In this document: positions 1 through 8,058 of the stretch, piece by piece
Layout of the letters: every line of letters begins with the position of its first letter
Numbering within the stretch: position 1 is the stretch's first letter
From: a virus
IMG/VR virus record: IMGVR_UViG_3300009108_000751
Span: 62,001-126,000 of that record
Direction: 5' to 3' (one strand)
DNA: 64,000 nucleotides
Notes under the pieces: generated by a model
Seen by the model: only the letters and a program-made list of their open reading frames with translations
Told to the model about the DNA's origin: nothing
The model's database searches: none
Translations under genes and position numbers: made by a program

Positions 1-864
1 ATTAACTGCCACTCCTACAAGACTTATGAGCTTGTTAGTCAGAGACACCCGACAAAAACTAATTTTATACCTCATGCTCTTCCGGAAGACATTTACTTTC
101 CTATGAAACCCGAGGAGGTTAAGTCAAATAAAAAGCTTCTTTTAGGTGAAGATAGACTAGATCACTTTACTGGAATCTGGATTAATCGAAACGCTAAGCG
201 CAAAAGACCGAATGATGTCTTGATGTCTTGGAAGATGTTTTTAGATGACCTGGAAAAAAAGCACGGTCATAGAAATGCAACTTTGATCATGCACACTGAC
301 CCTTTTGATCAAGAGGGCCCAAATCTACAGAGCACAATGGAGCTACTTGGTATTGTAGATAACGTCTCTATATCAGCGCAGAGGATAGACTTTAATCAAA
401 TGAATGTCCTTCATAACATATCTGATTTCTGTGTCAATATTGCTCTGAATGAAGGATTTGGGTTAACCACCCTAGAATCAATGCAGTGTGGAAAACCGAT
501 AATCGCACTTAAGACAGGAGGCCTAACAAGGCAGGTAGTAGATCATAGAGATGGATCTGAGAACGGAATAGCGCTAGATCCTGATGTTAGATCTCTTGTG
601 GGGAGTCAAATGGTCCCCTATATTTACGAAGACTACTGCAAAAATGAAAGTACTTCTGAGGCTTTTATGAAGATGTATGAGCTCGGACCAGAAGGTAGAA
701 AGAAACTAGGGCAAAAAGCTAGAGAATATGTGCTGTCAGAATTCAAGCTTGAAAAGACTGTTGATTTGTGGGATGAGAGCTTAACAAAGCTCATCGAAGA
801 CTGGAAAAATGACAGGGAAAAAATCTATAAACCCTGGAGAATGAAAGAGATGTCAGGAAAATGA
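1..864 (+). CDS. Glycosyltransferase, GT-B fold, GT4-like (5' partial)
   Basis: The frame is open from the first base of the window, so the gene begins upstream and about 287 C-terminal residues are visible. The internal ATG at 103 is not the likely start, because the upstream residues read on as glycosyltransferase sequence (an N-F-I-P-H-A stretch typical of GT4 enzymes). The C-terminal nucleotide-sugar-binding half carries the E-x7-E motif: E151 and E159, counting from base 1, inside NEGFGLTTLE, followed by a CGKP turn. Such enzymes move a sugar from an activated donor to an acceptor; donor and acceptor cannot be read here. It overlaps the next glycosyltransferase gene by an ATGA junction, so the two are translationally coupled. 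In T4-like phages such enzymes may modify DNA bases, virion proteins or host glycans. The family call is firm, the role is open. Confidence 0.8.
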   Translation: MNCHSYKTYELVSQRHPTKTNFIPHALPEDIYFPMKPEEVKSNKKLLLGEDRLDHFTGIWINRNAKRKRPNDVLMSWKMFLDDLEKKHGHRNATLIMHTDPFDQEGPNLQSTMELLGIVDNVSISAQRIDFNQMNVLHNISDFCVNIALNEGFGLTTLESMQCGKPIIALKTGGLTRQVVDHRDGSENGIALDPDVRSLVGSQMVPYIYEDYCKNESTSEAFMKMYELGPEGRKKLGQKAREYVLSEFKLEKTVDLWDESLTKLIEDWKNDREKIYKPWRMKEMSGK

Positions 865-2027
865 GAAAAGTTGTTTTAAGAGCACCTGTTCTTACACAAA
901 GTGGATACGGAGTTCACAGCAGGCAAGTGGCACGCTGGCTCATCGGCTTAGCAGAAACTAACCAGATCAACTTGACAATTCAATGCGTGCCCTGGGGTGA
1001 TACTACGTGGTTTACTAATGGCGATGCACTTGAGGGATTAATTAATAAGATTTTCAAATATTCGGGAGGAGAGGTTCAAGATGCCGACGTTTCCTTCCAA
1101 GTGATTCTTCCAAATGAGTGGCAAAATATTGCCAAGTATAATGTGGGAATAACTGCAGGAATAGAGACAGATAGGTGCCATCCCAGCTGGATAAACGCAG
1201 TAAACTCTATGCACGCTGTAGTAGTACCGTCAGAGCATGCCAAGAAATGCTTTACAAATACGGGAAGAATAAACAAGGATATTATTGTTATTCCTGAGTC
1301 TTTCCCGGATGTTCTCACCCAAGAACCAGATCTTGAAAAATTTGACTTTAACACCGACTTCAATTTTCTTGTTTTCGGGCAGCTTACAGCCATGAATTTT
1401 CAAGATGATAGAAAAAATATTTTCAACACGCTTAAGGTTCTGGTCAATACTTTCAAAGATAAGGAAGATGTCGGGATTATTCTAAAGTCTAATGTAGGTC
1501 GATCTACAATCATGGATTTTAAGCAAATTCAGGGAGTTTTGACTGCACTCTTAAAATCTATAGGGCACAAAGGAAGTCCAAAAGTTTATCTCTTGCATGG
1601 AAATATGTCTGATGACGATCTACGTGATCTTTATAAGCACCCGAAAGTTAAAGCCCTTGTAACGATGACAAGAGGAGAAGGCTTTGGCCTACCGATCTTA
1701 GAATCAGCTGCATGCGGAGTTCCTGTCGCCGCCACACGCTGGTCAGCCCATACTGATTACATGAAAAGAGATTCTTATTTGAATATCAAATACGATCTTG
1801 TAGAGGTTAGCGATTCCAGAGTTGACGGTAATCTGTTTATCAAGGGAATGAAGTGGGCAGAAGCAAGTGAAAAATCTGCATCTGAGGAGTTAGAAAAGCT
1901 TTATAAGTATTATTCTGTTTATGATAAAAGAGCTCGTGCACACCAGGAGGTAATCCTTGAAAGTCACAGCTTTGATTCGATTCAGGGCAAATACCAAGAG
2001 CATTTTTATAAGCTACTATGTTCATAG
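861..2027 (+). CDS. Glycosyltransferase, GT4-like
   Basis: This 388-residue protein has the full length of a GT-B glycosyltransferase. The N-terminal half starts with a typical first strand and a GYGVHSRQ glycine-rich loop. The C-terminal half has the E-x7-E signature (E273 and E281 in RGEGFGLPILE) followed by ACGVPVAATRWSAHTDY, which fits the donor-binding loop of family GT4. The ATG at 861 overlaps the stop of the preceding glycosyltransferase (ATGA), so the pair is one translational unit and may act in succession on the same acceptor. Nothing in the sequence identifies the sugar. The next small gene overlaps its end by 10 bases. Confidence 0.8.
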   Translation: MRKVVLRAPVLTQSGYGVHSRQVARWLIGLAETNQINLTIQCVPWGDTTWFTNGDALEGLINKIFKYSGGEVQDADVSFQVILPNEWQNIAKYNVGITAGIETDRCHPSWINAVNSMHAVVVPSEHAKKCFTNTGRINKDIIVIPESFPDVLTQEPDLEKFDFNTDFNFLVFGQLTAMNFQDDRKNIFNTLKVLVNTFKDKEDVGIILKSNVGRSTIMDFKQIQGVLTALLKSIGHKGSPKVYLLHGNMSDDDLRDLYKHPKVKALVTMTRGEGFGLPILESAACGVPVAATRWSAHTDYMKRDSYLNIKYDLVEVSDSRVDGNLFIKGMKWAEASEKSASEELEKLYKYYSVYDKRARAHQEVILESHSFDSIQGKYQEHFYKLLCS

Positions 2028-2299
2028 GCCTGATTACATTAAGTATAATATGCGCCATCCAGTTCTTTTTTATAGTTAGATTTGCAAGAGCTGTATTTCA
2101 ATTTGAAGACAGGATCGAGATCGCGCTAGATAAGATAGATGAGTCTTACAGCGTAATTAGTGAGATATTAGAGCGACCTCTTTTTTTTGACAGTCCTGAA
2201 ATTAGAGAAGTTCATAGGCAGATTGGCATGGTCAACACCTATTTACTGAGTGTCGCAAGCGACTTGGCTAATGTTGAAGTCGATCAAGAAGAGGAATGA
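2018..2299 (+). CDS. Small membrane-anchored protein of unknown function
   Basis: This 93-residue protein has one hydrophobic N-terminal segment (about residues 2-22) and then a charged, probably helical cytoplasmic part ending in an acidic tail (DQEEE). The start overlaps the glycosyltransferase gene by 10 bases and the next start follows after only three bases, so it belongs to the same transcript. I do not recognise a named family. From memory, similar single-span proteins occur beside the late sigma gene in marine T4-like phages, but the sequence does not give a function. Confidence 0.6.
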   Translation: MFIGLITLSIICAIQFFFIVRFARAVFQFEDRIEIALDKIDESYSVISEILERPLFFDSPEIREVHRQIGMVNTYLLSVASDLANVEVDQEEE

Positions 2300-2302
2300 G
2301 AT

Positions 2303-3070
2303 TTGACAACTACCAAAAAAGGCAAAGGTAAGCGCAGAAGAAAAAATACAGATCCCAAAGTAGCCCAAAAGAAAAAGCAGATAAAGCTGTATTTTAATGA
2401 AGGTACGCAGAAAGCAATAGAAGAATTCCAGGCGGCAGAAACTGATGAAGAAAAAAATAAGATCTACACTGAGTCTATTCTTCCGGCATTTGACAAGCTT
2501 TCAGAAAACTTAATCTTCATTCATAAGTTCACATCACTTCATGAATCTTACGAGGATTTAAAAAATGACTGCGTTACTTTTCTATATGAGACGCTTTATA
2601 AGTTTGATCCATCGAGAGGGACAAAGGCGTTTTCATATTTTAATGTCGTTGCAAAGAATTTTTTGATTATTAAGTCTAAGCAGAAGACAGCTTTTTTAAG
2701 GAGAAGCGTAAGTATAGAAGATGAAAGAATGTTTTCTGCGGGAGAAAGGCACTCTTACCAAGAAAAAAATGTAGTCGATAGTCCCGTAGCATCTCTGGTA
2801 AAAGAAGATGATCTTAGGCTGATATTTGGTATGCTTAAGCACCTCACAGGAGAGGCGAGAACTGACAATGAAAAAGCTTGCATCAACGCAATCACTACGC
2901 TGTTTGAAAACGCAAATGATCTAGAGTTTCTAAATAAGCGTGCAGTTTTTGTCTATCTTAGAGAGATGAGCGGACTATCACCTAAACAGCTTACGACTAC
3001 GATATCCAACCTTAAGAAAAAATATAGAGCATTGAAAGAAAACGATGAGTTCAGAATCTTCTTCGAATGA
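2303..3070 (+). CDS. Late-transcription RNA polymerase sigma factor, gp55-like
   Basis: The product (255 residues) starts at a TTG, 5-10 bases after an AGAGGAATG ribosome binding site. A very basic N-terminus (KKGKGKRRRK) leads into a sigma region 2-like block: LKNDCVTFLYETLYKFDP, then GTKAFSYFNVVAKNFLI, which fits the core-polymerase-binding and -10-recognition helices of gp55-type sigma factors as I know them from marine T4-like phages. It is longer than T4 gp55 (185 residues). The C-terminal end, EFRIFFE, is hydrophobic and acidic. T4 gp55 uses a C-terminal tail of that character to contact the sliding clamp, so clamp-coupled late transcription is an inference. It would be expected to read the YATATYTA motifs found before the structural genes here. 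Confidence 0.75.
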   Translation: MTTTKKGKGKRRRKNTDPKVAQKKKQIKLYFNEGTQKAIEEFQAAETDEEKNKIYTESILPAFDKLSENLIFIHKFTSLHESYEDLKNDCVTFLYETLYKFDPSRGTKAFSYFNVVAKNFLIIKSKQKTAFLRRSVSIEDERMFSAGERHSYQEKNVVDSPVASLVKEDDLRLIFGMLKHLTGEARTDNEKACINAITTLFENANDLEFLNKRAVFVYLREMSGLSPKQLTTTISNLKKKYRALKENDEFRIFFE

Positions 3071-3368
3071 TCCAAAATCTAAAGAAGAGATTTGGACAGA
3101 AATATATCAGAATGCCTTCCAGGATAGGGAGAAAGCTAGTATGCTGGTTACCAATCTGTGGAAGGAAATAACAGCCGACCCGGAAAAACATATCCTGTAC
3201 GGAACTACAGTATCAAAATACCTAGAAAGAATGGCAAAGTCAAACGACCAGCTTGTTAAGCTAGCAGAGCTTATGCAAAAATCTGATATCGTTGCTGAAG
3301 AAGAAGATATTGACTTAGACGACGTGTACAGCAAGATGGATACAGTAAAAATAAAGCCGTCAGAGTAA
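3045..3368 (+). CDS. Small acidic protein after the late sigma gene
   Basis: This 107-residue protein starts at an ATG 26 bases inside the end of the sigma gene. It is predicted to be mostly helical, with a serine-rich start, a middle region EIWTEIYQNAFQDREKA and an acidic stretch EEEDIDLDD near the end. I do not recognise it by sequence. The coupling to a gp55-like gene, the size (T4 gp33 is 112 residues) and the acidic C-terminal region make a late-transcription co-activator like gp33 a reasonable guess, but no residue-level match supports it. A small terminase or core protein cannot be excluded. Confidence 0.6.
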   Translation: MSSESSSNDPKSKEEIWTEIYQNAFQDREKASMLVTNLWKEITADPEKHILYGTTVSKYLERMAKSNDQLVKLAELMQKSDIVAEEEDIDLDDVYSKMDTVKIKPSE

Positions 3369-3371
3369 ATT

Positions 3372-5018
3372 ATGAGCATGGAAGATTTAAAACATGGCGG
3401 TGACGTCCTCCCCGTACTTAATCAAAATTCAACAGTCATCAAGCAGGCATTGGTCCTGGAAATTGTTGATAACCCGGCTCAATTCAAAAATAATGACTTT
3501 CTTGATGTATTTCTCAAGAAGATCGGAAATGCTCCTACTCCCTATTTGAAGACTAGTCTACCAGGTCCTCTTAGAAGGCAGCTCAAGATGGCTCCGAGAA
3601 ATGCCGTGATTGCTATCTTGCTAGACGATACAAATGCAGCCTCCGGCGGCGCAAAGCTTTTTTATCCTCTTTTTTCCCAGCATTTATCCCTCCCAGTAAA
3701 ACCAGGAGAAAACGTATGGATTATCTCTGAAGCGCTACAAAGTCAATTCAGTGTAACTAAGAGCGAGGTACCGCAAGGAGATTCTGCAGTCGACGGAGAA
3801 TTAATTTGTAGCGGATACTGGATGTCAAGAGTAGTAGCTCCTGACTATGCAGACGATATAAATTTCACTCACGCCGATCGAAGCCGAAGCCAGGAATATG
3901 TTAACCAGCAAAAAGGAAAACGGCCAGCCCAGCTGGCACCCCCGCCGTTTCACAATGGTATTTATTCTAATGATCCTGAAAATCCAGGGTTGGTAAACAC
4001 TTACACTTTGCCGGCCACTAATGATTACAACAGAATCTACATAGAATCTCAATCTAATAGAAGGACGACTAGAGAGCCTGTTCCAGAATTTACCAAGCGC
4101 CCGGGTGATATAGTAATTCAGGGTTCTAACAATGCTTTGATCTGTGTAGGTGAGGATCGACCTAATCCTGGTAACGGTGAGTCCAACGTAAATTACAAAT
4201 CTGAGGCTCCTCTTGAAAAACCACGCCTCGATGCAAAAGCAGGCACTATTGACATGGTCGCCGGAAGAGCCCTGATTAGAGAGGGCGAAAGCTTTAAGTT
4301 CGATCCAGAAAAAATAACTACGGTTGCTAATGCCCGTGAAGGTGAAACAGAGAAAGAAAAGAGATCCTGGGCAAAACCCAATAATGAGCCGTCTCAAAAG
4401 ATAAACGAGGGTGACATAAGCTTTATTAAGGATCTTTCTCGAGTTTATATTTCTATGAAGACAGACGGTGACAAGAACCTTGGATATGAGGAGCCTAAGT
4501 TTCTTCCAAAGATAGGTGAAGAATTTCCTTCTGCTCCTGTAGACAGTTCTGCTTACGTGATATCACGTGCCAAAGAGATAAGAATAGTTGCAGCTCAAGA
4601 AAGAGACGAAGAAGGTGCAATATCCACTGATGTTGCTACTGCAGGCAGCATCCGCATAATCAAAGAAGGTACGAGAGACGAAGATGGGCACTCAATTGAC
4701 CAGGGTGTCATCCAGTTCAATCCTGACGGAACATTAGTCATCGACAGTCCATCGATGATCATTGGCTCTGGTAAAGAGGGTGCAAATGGCGAAGGTACAC
4801 AGGTCTACATCGGAAATAATGCCACTGAACCCCTAGTTCTTGGAAACGCGCTAAGAGTCTTTTTAGGAAAGCTGCTAGGTGCTATGGAGGCAAATGCCCC
4901 CAATTTTGTCGCCACGGGCGTTGGGCCGGGCATATTAAACCCTGCAATTCTAAGTGAGATATCAGCTTTTAAAGCCCAGCTGGATACGATTCTCAGTAAG
5001 AATGCTAAGACTAAGTAG
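3372..5018 (+). CDS. Baseplate hub protein with OB-fold, gp5-like
   Basis: The 548-residue product has an N-terminal region (about residues 20-160) that looks like the OB-fold of T4 gp5 and related hub proteins: a first strand KQALVLEIV, then LPGPLRRQLKMAPRNAVIAIL, a GENVWIIS strand and the GYWMSRV segment. A second set of strands (GDIVIQGSNNALICVG) follows near residue 245. The C-terminal part has GVIQFNPDGTLVIDSP and EPLVLGNAL, like the end of hub or spike proteins that load onto the central tail axis. I see no lysozyme catalytic domain between them, so it lacks the cell-wall-cutting insertion of T4 gp5. It sits just before a hydrophobic protein and the gp25 and gp6 wedge genes. Confidence 0.55.
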   Translation: MSMEDLKHGGDVLPVLNQNSTVIKQALVLEIVDNPAQFKNNDFLDVFLKKIGNAPTPYLKTSLPGPLRRQLKMAPRNAVIAILLDDTNAASGGAKLFYPLFSQHLSLPVKPGENVWIISEALQSQFSVTKSEVPQGDSAVDGELICSGYWMSRVVAPDYADDINFTHADRSRSQEYVNQQKGKRPAQLAPPPFHNGIYSNDPENPGLVNTYTLPATNDYNRIYIESQSNRRTTREPVPEFTKRPGDIVIQGSNNALICVGEDRPNPGNGESNVNYKSEAPLEKPRLDAKAGTIDMVAGRALIREGESFKFDPEKITTVANAREGETEKEKRSWAKPNNEPSQKINEGDISFIKDLSRVYISMKTDGDKNLGYEEPKFLPKIGEEFPSAPVDSSAYVISRAKEIRIVAAQERDEEGAISTDVATAGSIRIIKEGTRDEDGHSIDQGVIQFNPDGTLVIDSPSMIIGSGKEGANGEGTQVYIGNNATEPLVLGNALRVFLGKLLGAMEANAPNFVATGVGPGILNPAILSEISAFKAQLDTILSKNAKTK

Positions 5019-5648
5019 ATGGCGCTCGACCAACAAAAGCTTGTAGATGGTCTAAAAGACGCTTTTGCAAAAGGCAGAGAAGTAGAAGAGAAAACTACAC
5101 AAGATGACCAGGGAAACGAGGTTAAGGTAAGCGAGGCTAAGAATAGTCAATCTGACATCGCCGGCTTTATCGCAGATGCCATCATCACCTATGCTAGTGA
5201 TGCCGAGATAATGATTCCCATACCTTCGACGTTAATAGTGATAGCACCTCCAGCCCCACCCGATGCAGCCTCTGCAGGCGCGAAGCTGAAAGTGAAAACT
5301 GCCCAAGTGGGAAAGCCCGCGCTTCAGACAGCTATTCTTACCAGCATGAACACACAAGATGTGGCGATGACTGCCATCACGAGCGGGATCGTGGCATACG
5401 TTGCGGCTTCATTTATTGCGTTTGCAAATTCCATCAATACCATCACAGGTGCAGGAGCTGCAGTGATGGCTGTACCACCTCTGTTGGTTACGCCTCTTGC
5501 TGTAGGAATAGCGGGAGGTGAGGAGGATGATGTGATCAATGCGATGGCTACTGTGATTCACGCTTCTTTTCTGAGTACCCTCTTTACGGGAGCAGGCGCT
5601 AATACTGCTCCACCTGCTGCAGGTCCAATTGTCAGTACTCTCATGTAG
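5019..5648 (+). CDS. Hydrophobic Ala/Pro-rich protein beside the hub gene
   Basis: The 209-residue product starts directly after the hub gene stop (TAG then ATG). Residues 1-45 are polar and charged. The rest is rich in Ala, Ile, Val and Pro, with alternating hydrophobic segments (IADAIITYASDAEIMIPIP, later GIVAYVAASFIAFANSI) that look like two related halves rather than plain membrane spans. I do not recognise a named family. From memory, similar proteins sit next to hub or spike genes in other marine myoviruses, so a baseplate or tail-tip component is the best inference. A TATATTTAAC motif follows the stop, so the next gene may begin a new transcript. Confidence 0.55.
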   Translation: MALDQQKLVDGLKDAFAKGREVEEKTTQDDQGNEVKVSEAKNSQSDIAGFIADAIITYASDAEIMIPIPSTLIVIAPPAPPDAASAGAKLKVKTAQVGKPALQTAILTSMNTQDVAMTAITSGIVAYVAASFIAFANSINTITGAGAAVMAVPPLLVTPLAVGIAGGEEDDVINAMATVIHASFLSTLFTGAGANTAPPAAGPIVSTLM

Positions 5649-5650
5649 AG

Positions 5651-5660
5651 TATATTTAAC
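5651..5660 (+). promoter_or_regulatory. Candidate late promoter -10 motif (TATATTTAAC)
   Basis: The motif lies in the 79-base gap between the hub-associated gene and the gp25 gene, 77 bases before the ATG at 5728. It matches the YATATYTA pattern found before other structural genes here and resembles the T4 late promoter TATAAATA at most positions. No -35 element is expected for a gp55-type promoter. Confidence 0.4.
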
Positions 5661-5727
5661 TGTTGAGCATGAATACTGATTAATAAAGTCAGTGTAGTAG
5701 TTAGTTATCTACAGGGTTGTGTACAAA

Positions 5728-6201
5728 ATGGCAGCTATAAGCTTTAAGAACGTGGGTGAGAAACTCGACGAATATCAAAATCGTCAAGCAGACATTTCAC
5801 CTACACCTATCGGTATTGCTACTCCCTTAAGGCTGAGTACTACGCAGCAAGATATTTTTGAGATGCACTACGCATTACAAGATCAAATTGAGGATAACTT
5901 AAGAAACCTTATTTTGACAAACCACGGAGAAAGATTAGGTTTATATGACTTTGGTGCAAATTTACAACCCATACTTTTTTCTTTAACGGGCGCATCTTTT
6001 GAAACTGAGTGCATGAGAAGAATTAAGGTGGCAGCAAGAAAATATTTGCCCTTTATTGATCTGGAGACTTTTGAGGTAGCAACTGACAATAGATCAACAA
6101 GTAAGAGTCTTGCGACCATAGCAATCACCCTGGCGTATGGAATACCTGCCTTAGGTGTGACTGGTAAAAAGATGAGCGTCTTGCTCACTGCAGGAGGATA
6201 A
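5728..6201 (+). CDS. 25: Baseplate wedge protein, gp25-like
   Basis: This 157-residue protein has the typical GPW/gp25 family core: DQIEDNLRNLILTNHGERL, then YDFGANLQPILFSL, then the helix ending RKYLPFIDLETFEV. gp25 joins the wedge arms and lies next to the tail sheath in the baseplate. A GTG at 5719 could extend it by three residues, but the ACAGGG ribosome-binding sequence (5712-5717) would almost touch that GTG, so the ATG at 5728 is preferred. It is followed after three bases by gp6, the same order as in many contractile tail clusters. Confidence 0.85.
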   Translation: MAAISFKNVGEKLDEYQNRQADISPTPIGIATPLRLSTTQQDIFEMHYALQDQIEDNLRNLILTNHGERLGLYDFGANLQPILFSLTGASFETECMRRIKVAARKYLPFIDLETFEVATDNRSTSKSLATIAITLAYGIPALGVTGKKMSVLLTAGG

Positions 6202-6204
6202 TAA

Positions 6205-8049
6205 TTGTCGACAAATACAAAAAACAGGTTGACTGCGATTAGAAACAGGTCTTTTTTAAACAAAGACTTCGGAGAGTTTCGTTCACAACTACTCGATTAT
6301 GCCCAGACGTATTTCCCAGATAGGATCCAAGACTTTTCAGAAGCCTCACTTGGCGGTTTATTCCTGGACATGGCAGCATATGTCGGAGACGTAACTGCGT
6401 TCTACCTAGATCACCAATTTAGAGAGCTTGATCCAGAAACTGCTGTTGAAAGAGAAAATATCGAACGCCTCGCGCGTAACGCGGGTGTAGATATTAGAGG
6501 AGCCTCACCCGCTGTATCTGAAGTAACATTCACATTAAAGGTCTCTTCTCAAAAAGTTGGAACAATTTACCAGCCGGCACAATTCTCATTACCCGTGATC
6601 AAGAAGGGCACAACGGTTTCTTCTGATAGCGGAATTACATTTGAACTAACAGAAGACCTAGACTTTGCAGAAAGAAATGAGTTAAATCAATTTTTAGCAG
6701 AAGTAGAAGTAAACGAGTTCAACTCAGATGGGACTCCTAAGAATTATTTTGTATCACGAAAAGGAACTTGCGTCTCAGGAGAAAGAGCGACAGAAAACTT
6801 CACAATTCCGGATGATCATGTCCCTTTTAGAACGATCGTTCTTGCTAATAGCAATGTAAGCGAAATACTAGATGTTAGAGATGATGACGGGAACGAATAC
6901 TATGAAGTGGACGCCCTTACGCAAGATACTGTATTTACAGCAATTCCTAATTTAGACGATGACAATAAAATTGTTAATGACATGATTGCCATCAAGTCGG
7001 CACCTCGTCGATTTGTAAAAGAGGGATCTTCAACCACGGGATTGACTACCCTTCGATTCGGATCTGGAAATCCAGGAACACTCGATGGAGATCTTATTCC
7101 TGATCCATCTGAATTGGCGCTACCTCTTTTTGGAAAGAAGACATTTTCTAAATTCACTATAGACCCAAACAATCTTTTAAAAACAAGAACGCTCGGTCTC
7201 TCGCCTAGAAATACAACCCTGCAAGTTCAATATAGATCCGGAGGAGGCTTGACGCATAACGTATCTGCAAGATCAATAAGCTCAGTTGCCGGACTTATCC
7301 TGGTATTTGAAAAATCTCCAACAGCAGCCGAAGCCCAAGCAGTTAGGGCATCGCTGTTTGTTACGAATGATGCCGAGGCATCGGGAGGAGAAGATCCTCT
7401 CACAATTGAGGAGATAAGAAGCCTTATCTCCGCTGCAAAAAATTCTCAAAATAGAATCGTAAGCAAGCAAGATCTACTATCTAGAATTTATACGATGCCT
7501 TCAACATTTGGAAGGGTTTTCCGAGCTGGAGTATCTGCCAGCGCCAGGAATCCTCTAGCAACTTCTCTTTTTATAGTCAATAGAGATATCGACGGAAGGC
7601 TTACGCTTTCTCCTGATGCTCTCAAGAAAAATTTAGTGACATACCTAAACGAGTTCAGGTTGATATCAGATGCTATTGATATACTTGATGCACCGATCGT
7701 TAATATAGGAGCTGAATTTAAAATAGCAGTTGATCCAAATTTTAGTCCTGATGCAGTTCTTAGATCTTGTATTGGAAAAATTATTAACTACACTAATGTT
7801 GAAAATTTTCAAATCGGAGAACCGATAAGGCAGTCTGATTTGATCAATTTAGTTTATAACACCCCGGGAGTTCTTTCTGTCGTCGATTTAAAGGTTGTCA
7901 ATAAGACGGGCAGTGAAGGTACTAGAAGTTACTCTCAGGTTGTCCACAATATACCTGTTAATACACGCAAGGGTTTGATCTTTCCTCCTGAGGGAGGAAT
8001 TTTTGAAGTTAAATTTCCTAGCCTAGATATTAAAGGTGCGATAGTTTGA
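6205..8049 (+). CDS. 6: Baseplate wedge protein, gp6-like (baseplate J family)
   Basis: The 614-residue product starts at a TTG eight bases after a strong AGGAGG site. The N-terminal part DFSEASLGGLFLDMAAYVGDV, followed by YLDHQFRELDPETAVERENI, fits the start of gp6/baseplate J proteins, which form the inner ring that holds the baseplate together. The C-terminal part has the usual pattern of a domain that begins NYTNVENFQIGEPIRQSDL and ends in a strand-rich tail. It directly follows gp25, the normal partner arrangement. The family call rests on the N-terminal block and gene order; length is close to T4 gp6 (660 residues). Confidence 0.8.
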   Translation: MSTNTKNRLTAIRNRSFLNKDFGEFRSQLLDYAQTYFPDRIQDFSEASLGGLFLDMAAYVGDVTAFYLDHQFRELDPETAVERENIERLARNAGVDIRGASPAVSEVTFTLKVSSQKVGTIYQPAQFSLPVIKKGTTVSSDSGITFELTEDLDFAERNELNQFLAEVEVNEFNSDGTPKNYFVSRKGTCVSGERATENFTIPDDHVPFRTIVLANSNVSEILDVRDDDGNEYYEVDALTQDTVFTAIPNLDDDNKIVNDMIAIKSAPRRFVKEGSSTTGLTTLRFGSGNPGTLDGDLIPDPSELALPLFGKKTFSKFTIDPNNLLKTRTLGLSPRNTTLQVQYRSGGGLTHNVSARSISSVAGLILVFEKSPTAAEAQAVRASLFVTNDAEASGGEDPLTIEEIRSLISAAKNSQNRIVSKQDLLSRIYTMPSTFGRVFRAGVSASARNPLATSLFIVNRDIDGRLTLSPDALKKNLVTYLNEFRLISDAIDILDAPIVNIGAEFKIAVDPNFSPDAVLRSCIGKIINYTNVENFQIGEPIRQSDLINLVYNTPGVLSVVDLKVVNKTGSEGTRSYSQVVHNIPVNTRKGLIFPPEGGIFEVKFPSLDIKGAIV

Positions 8050-8058
8050 GGTACATAG

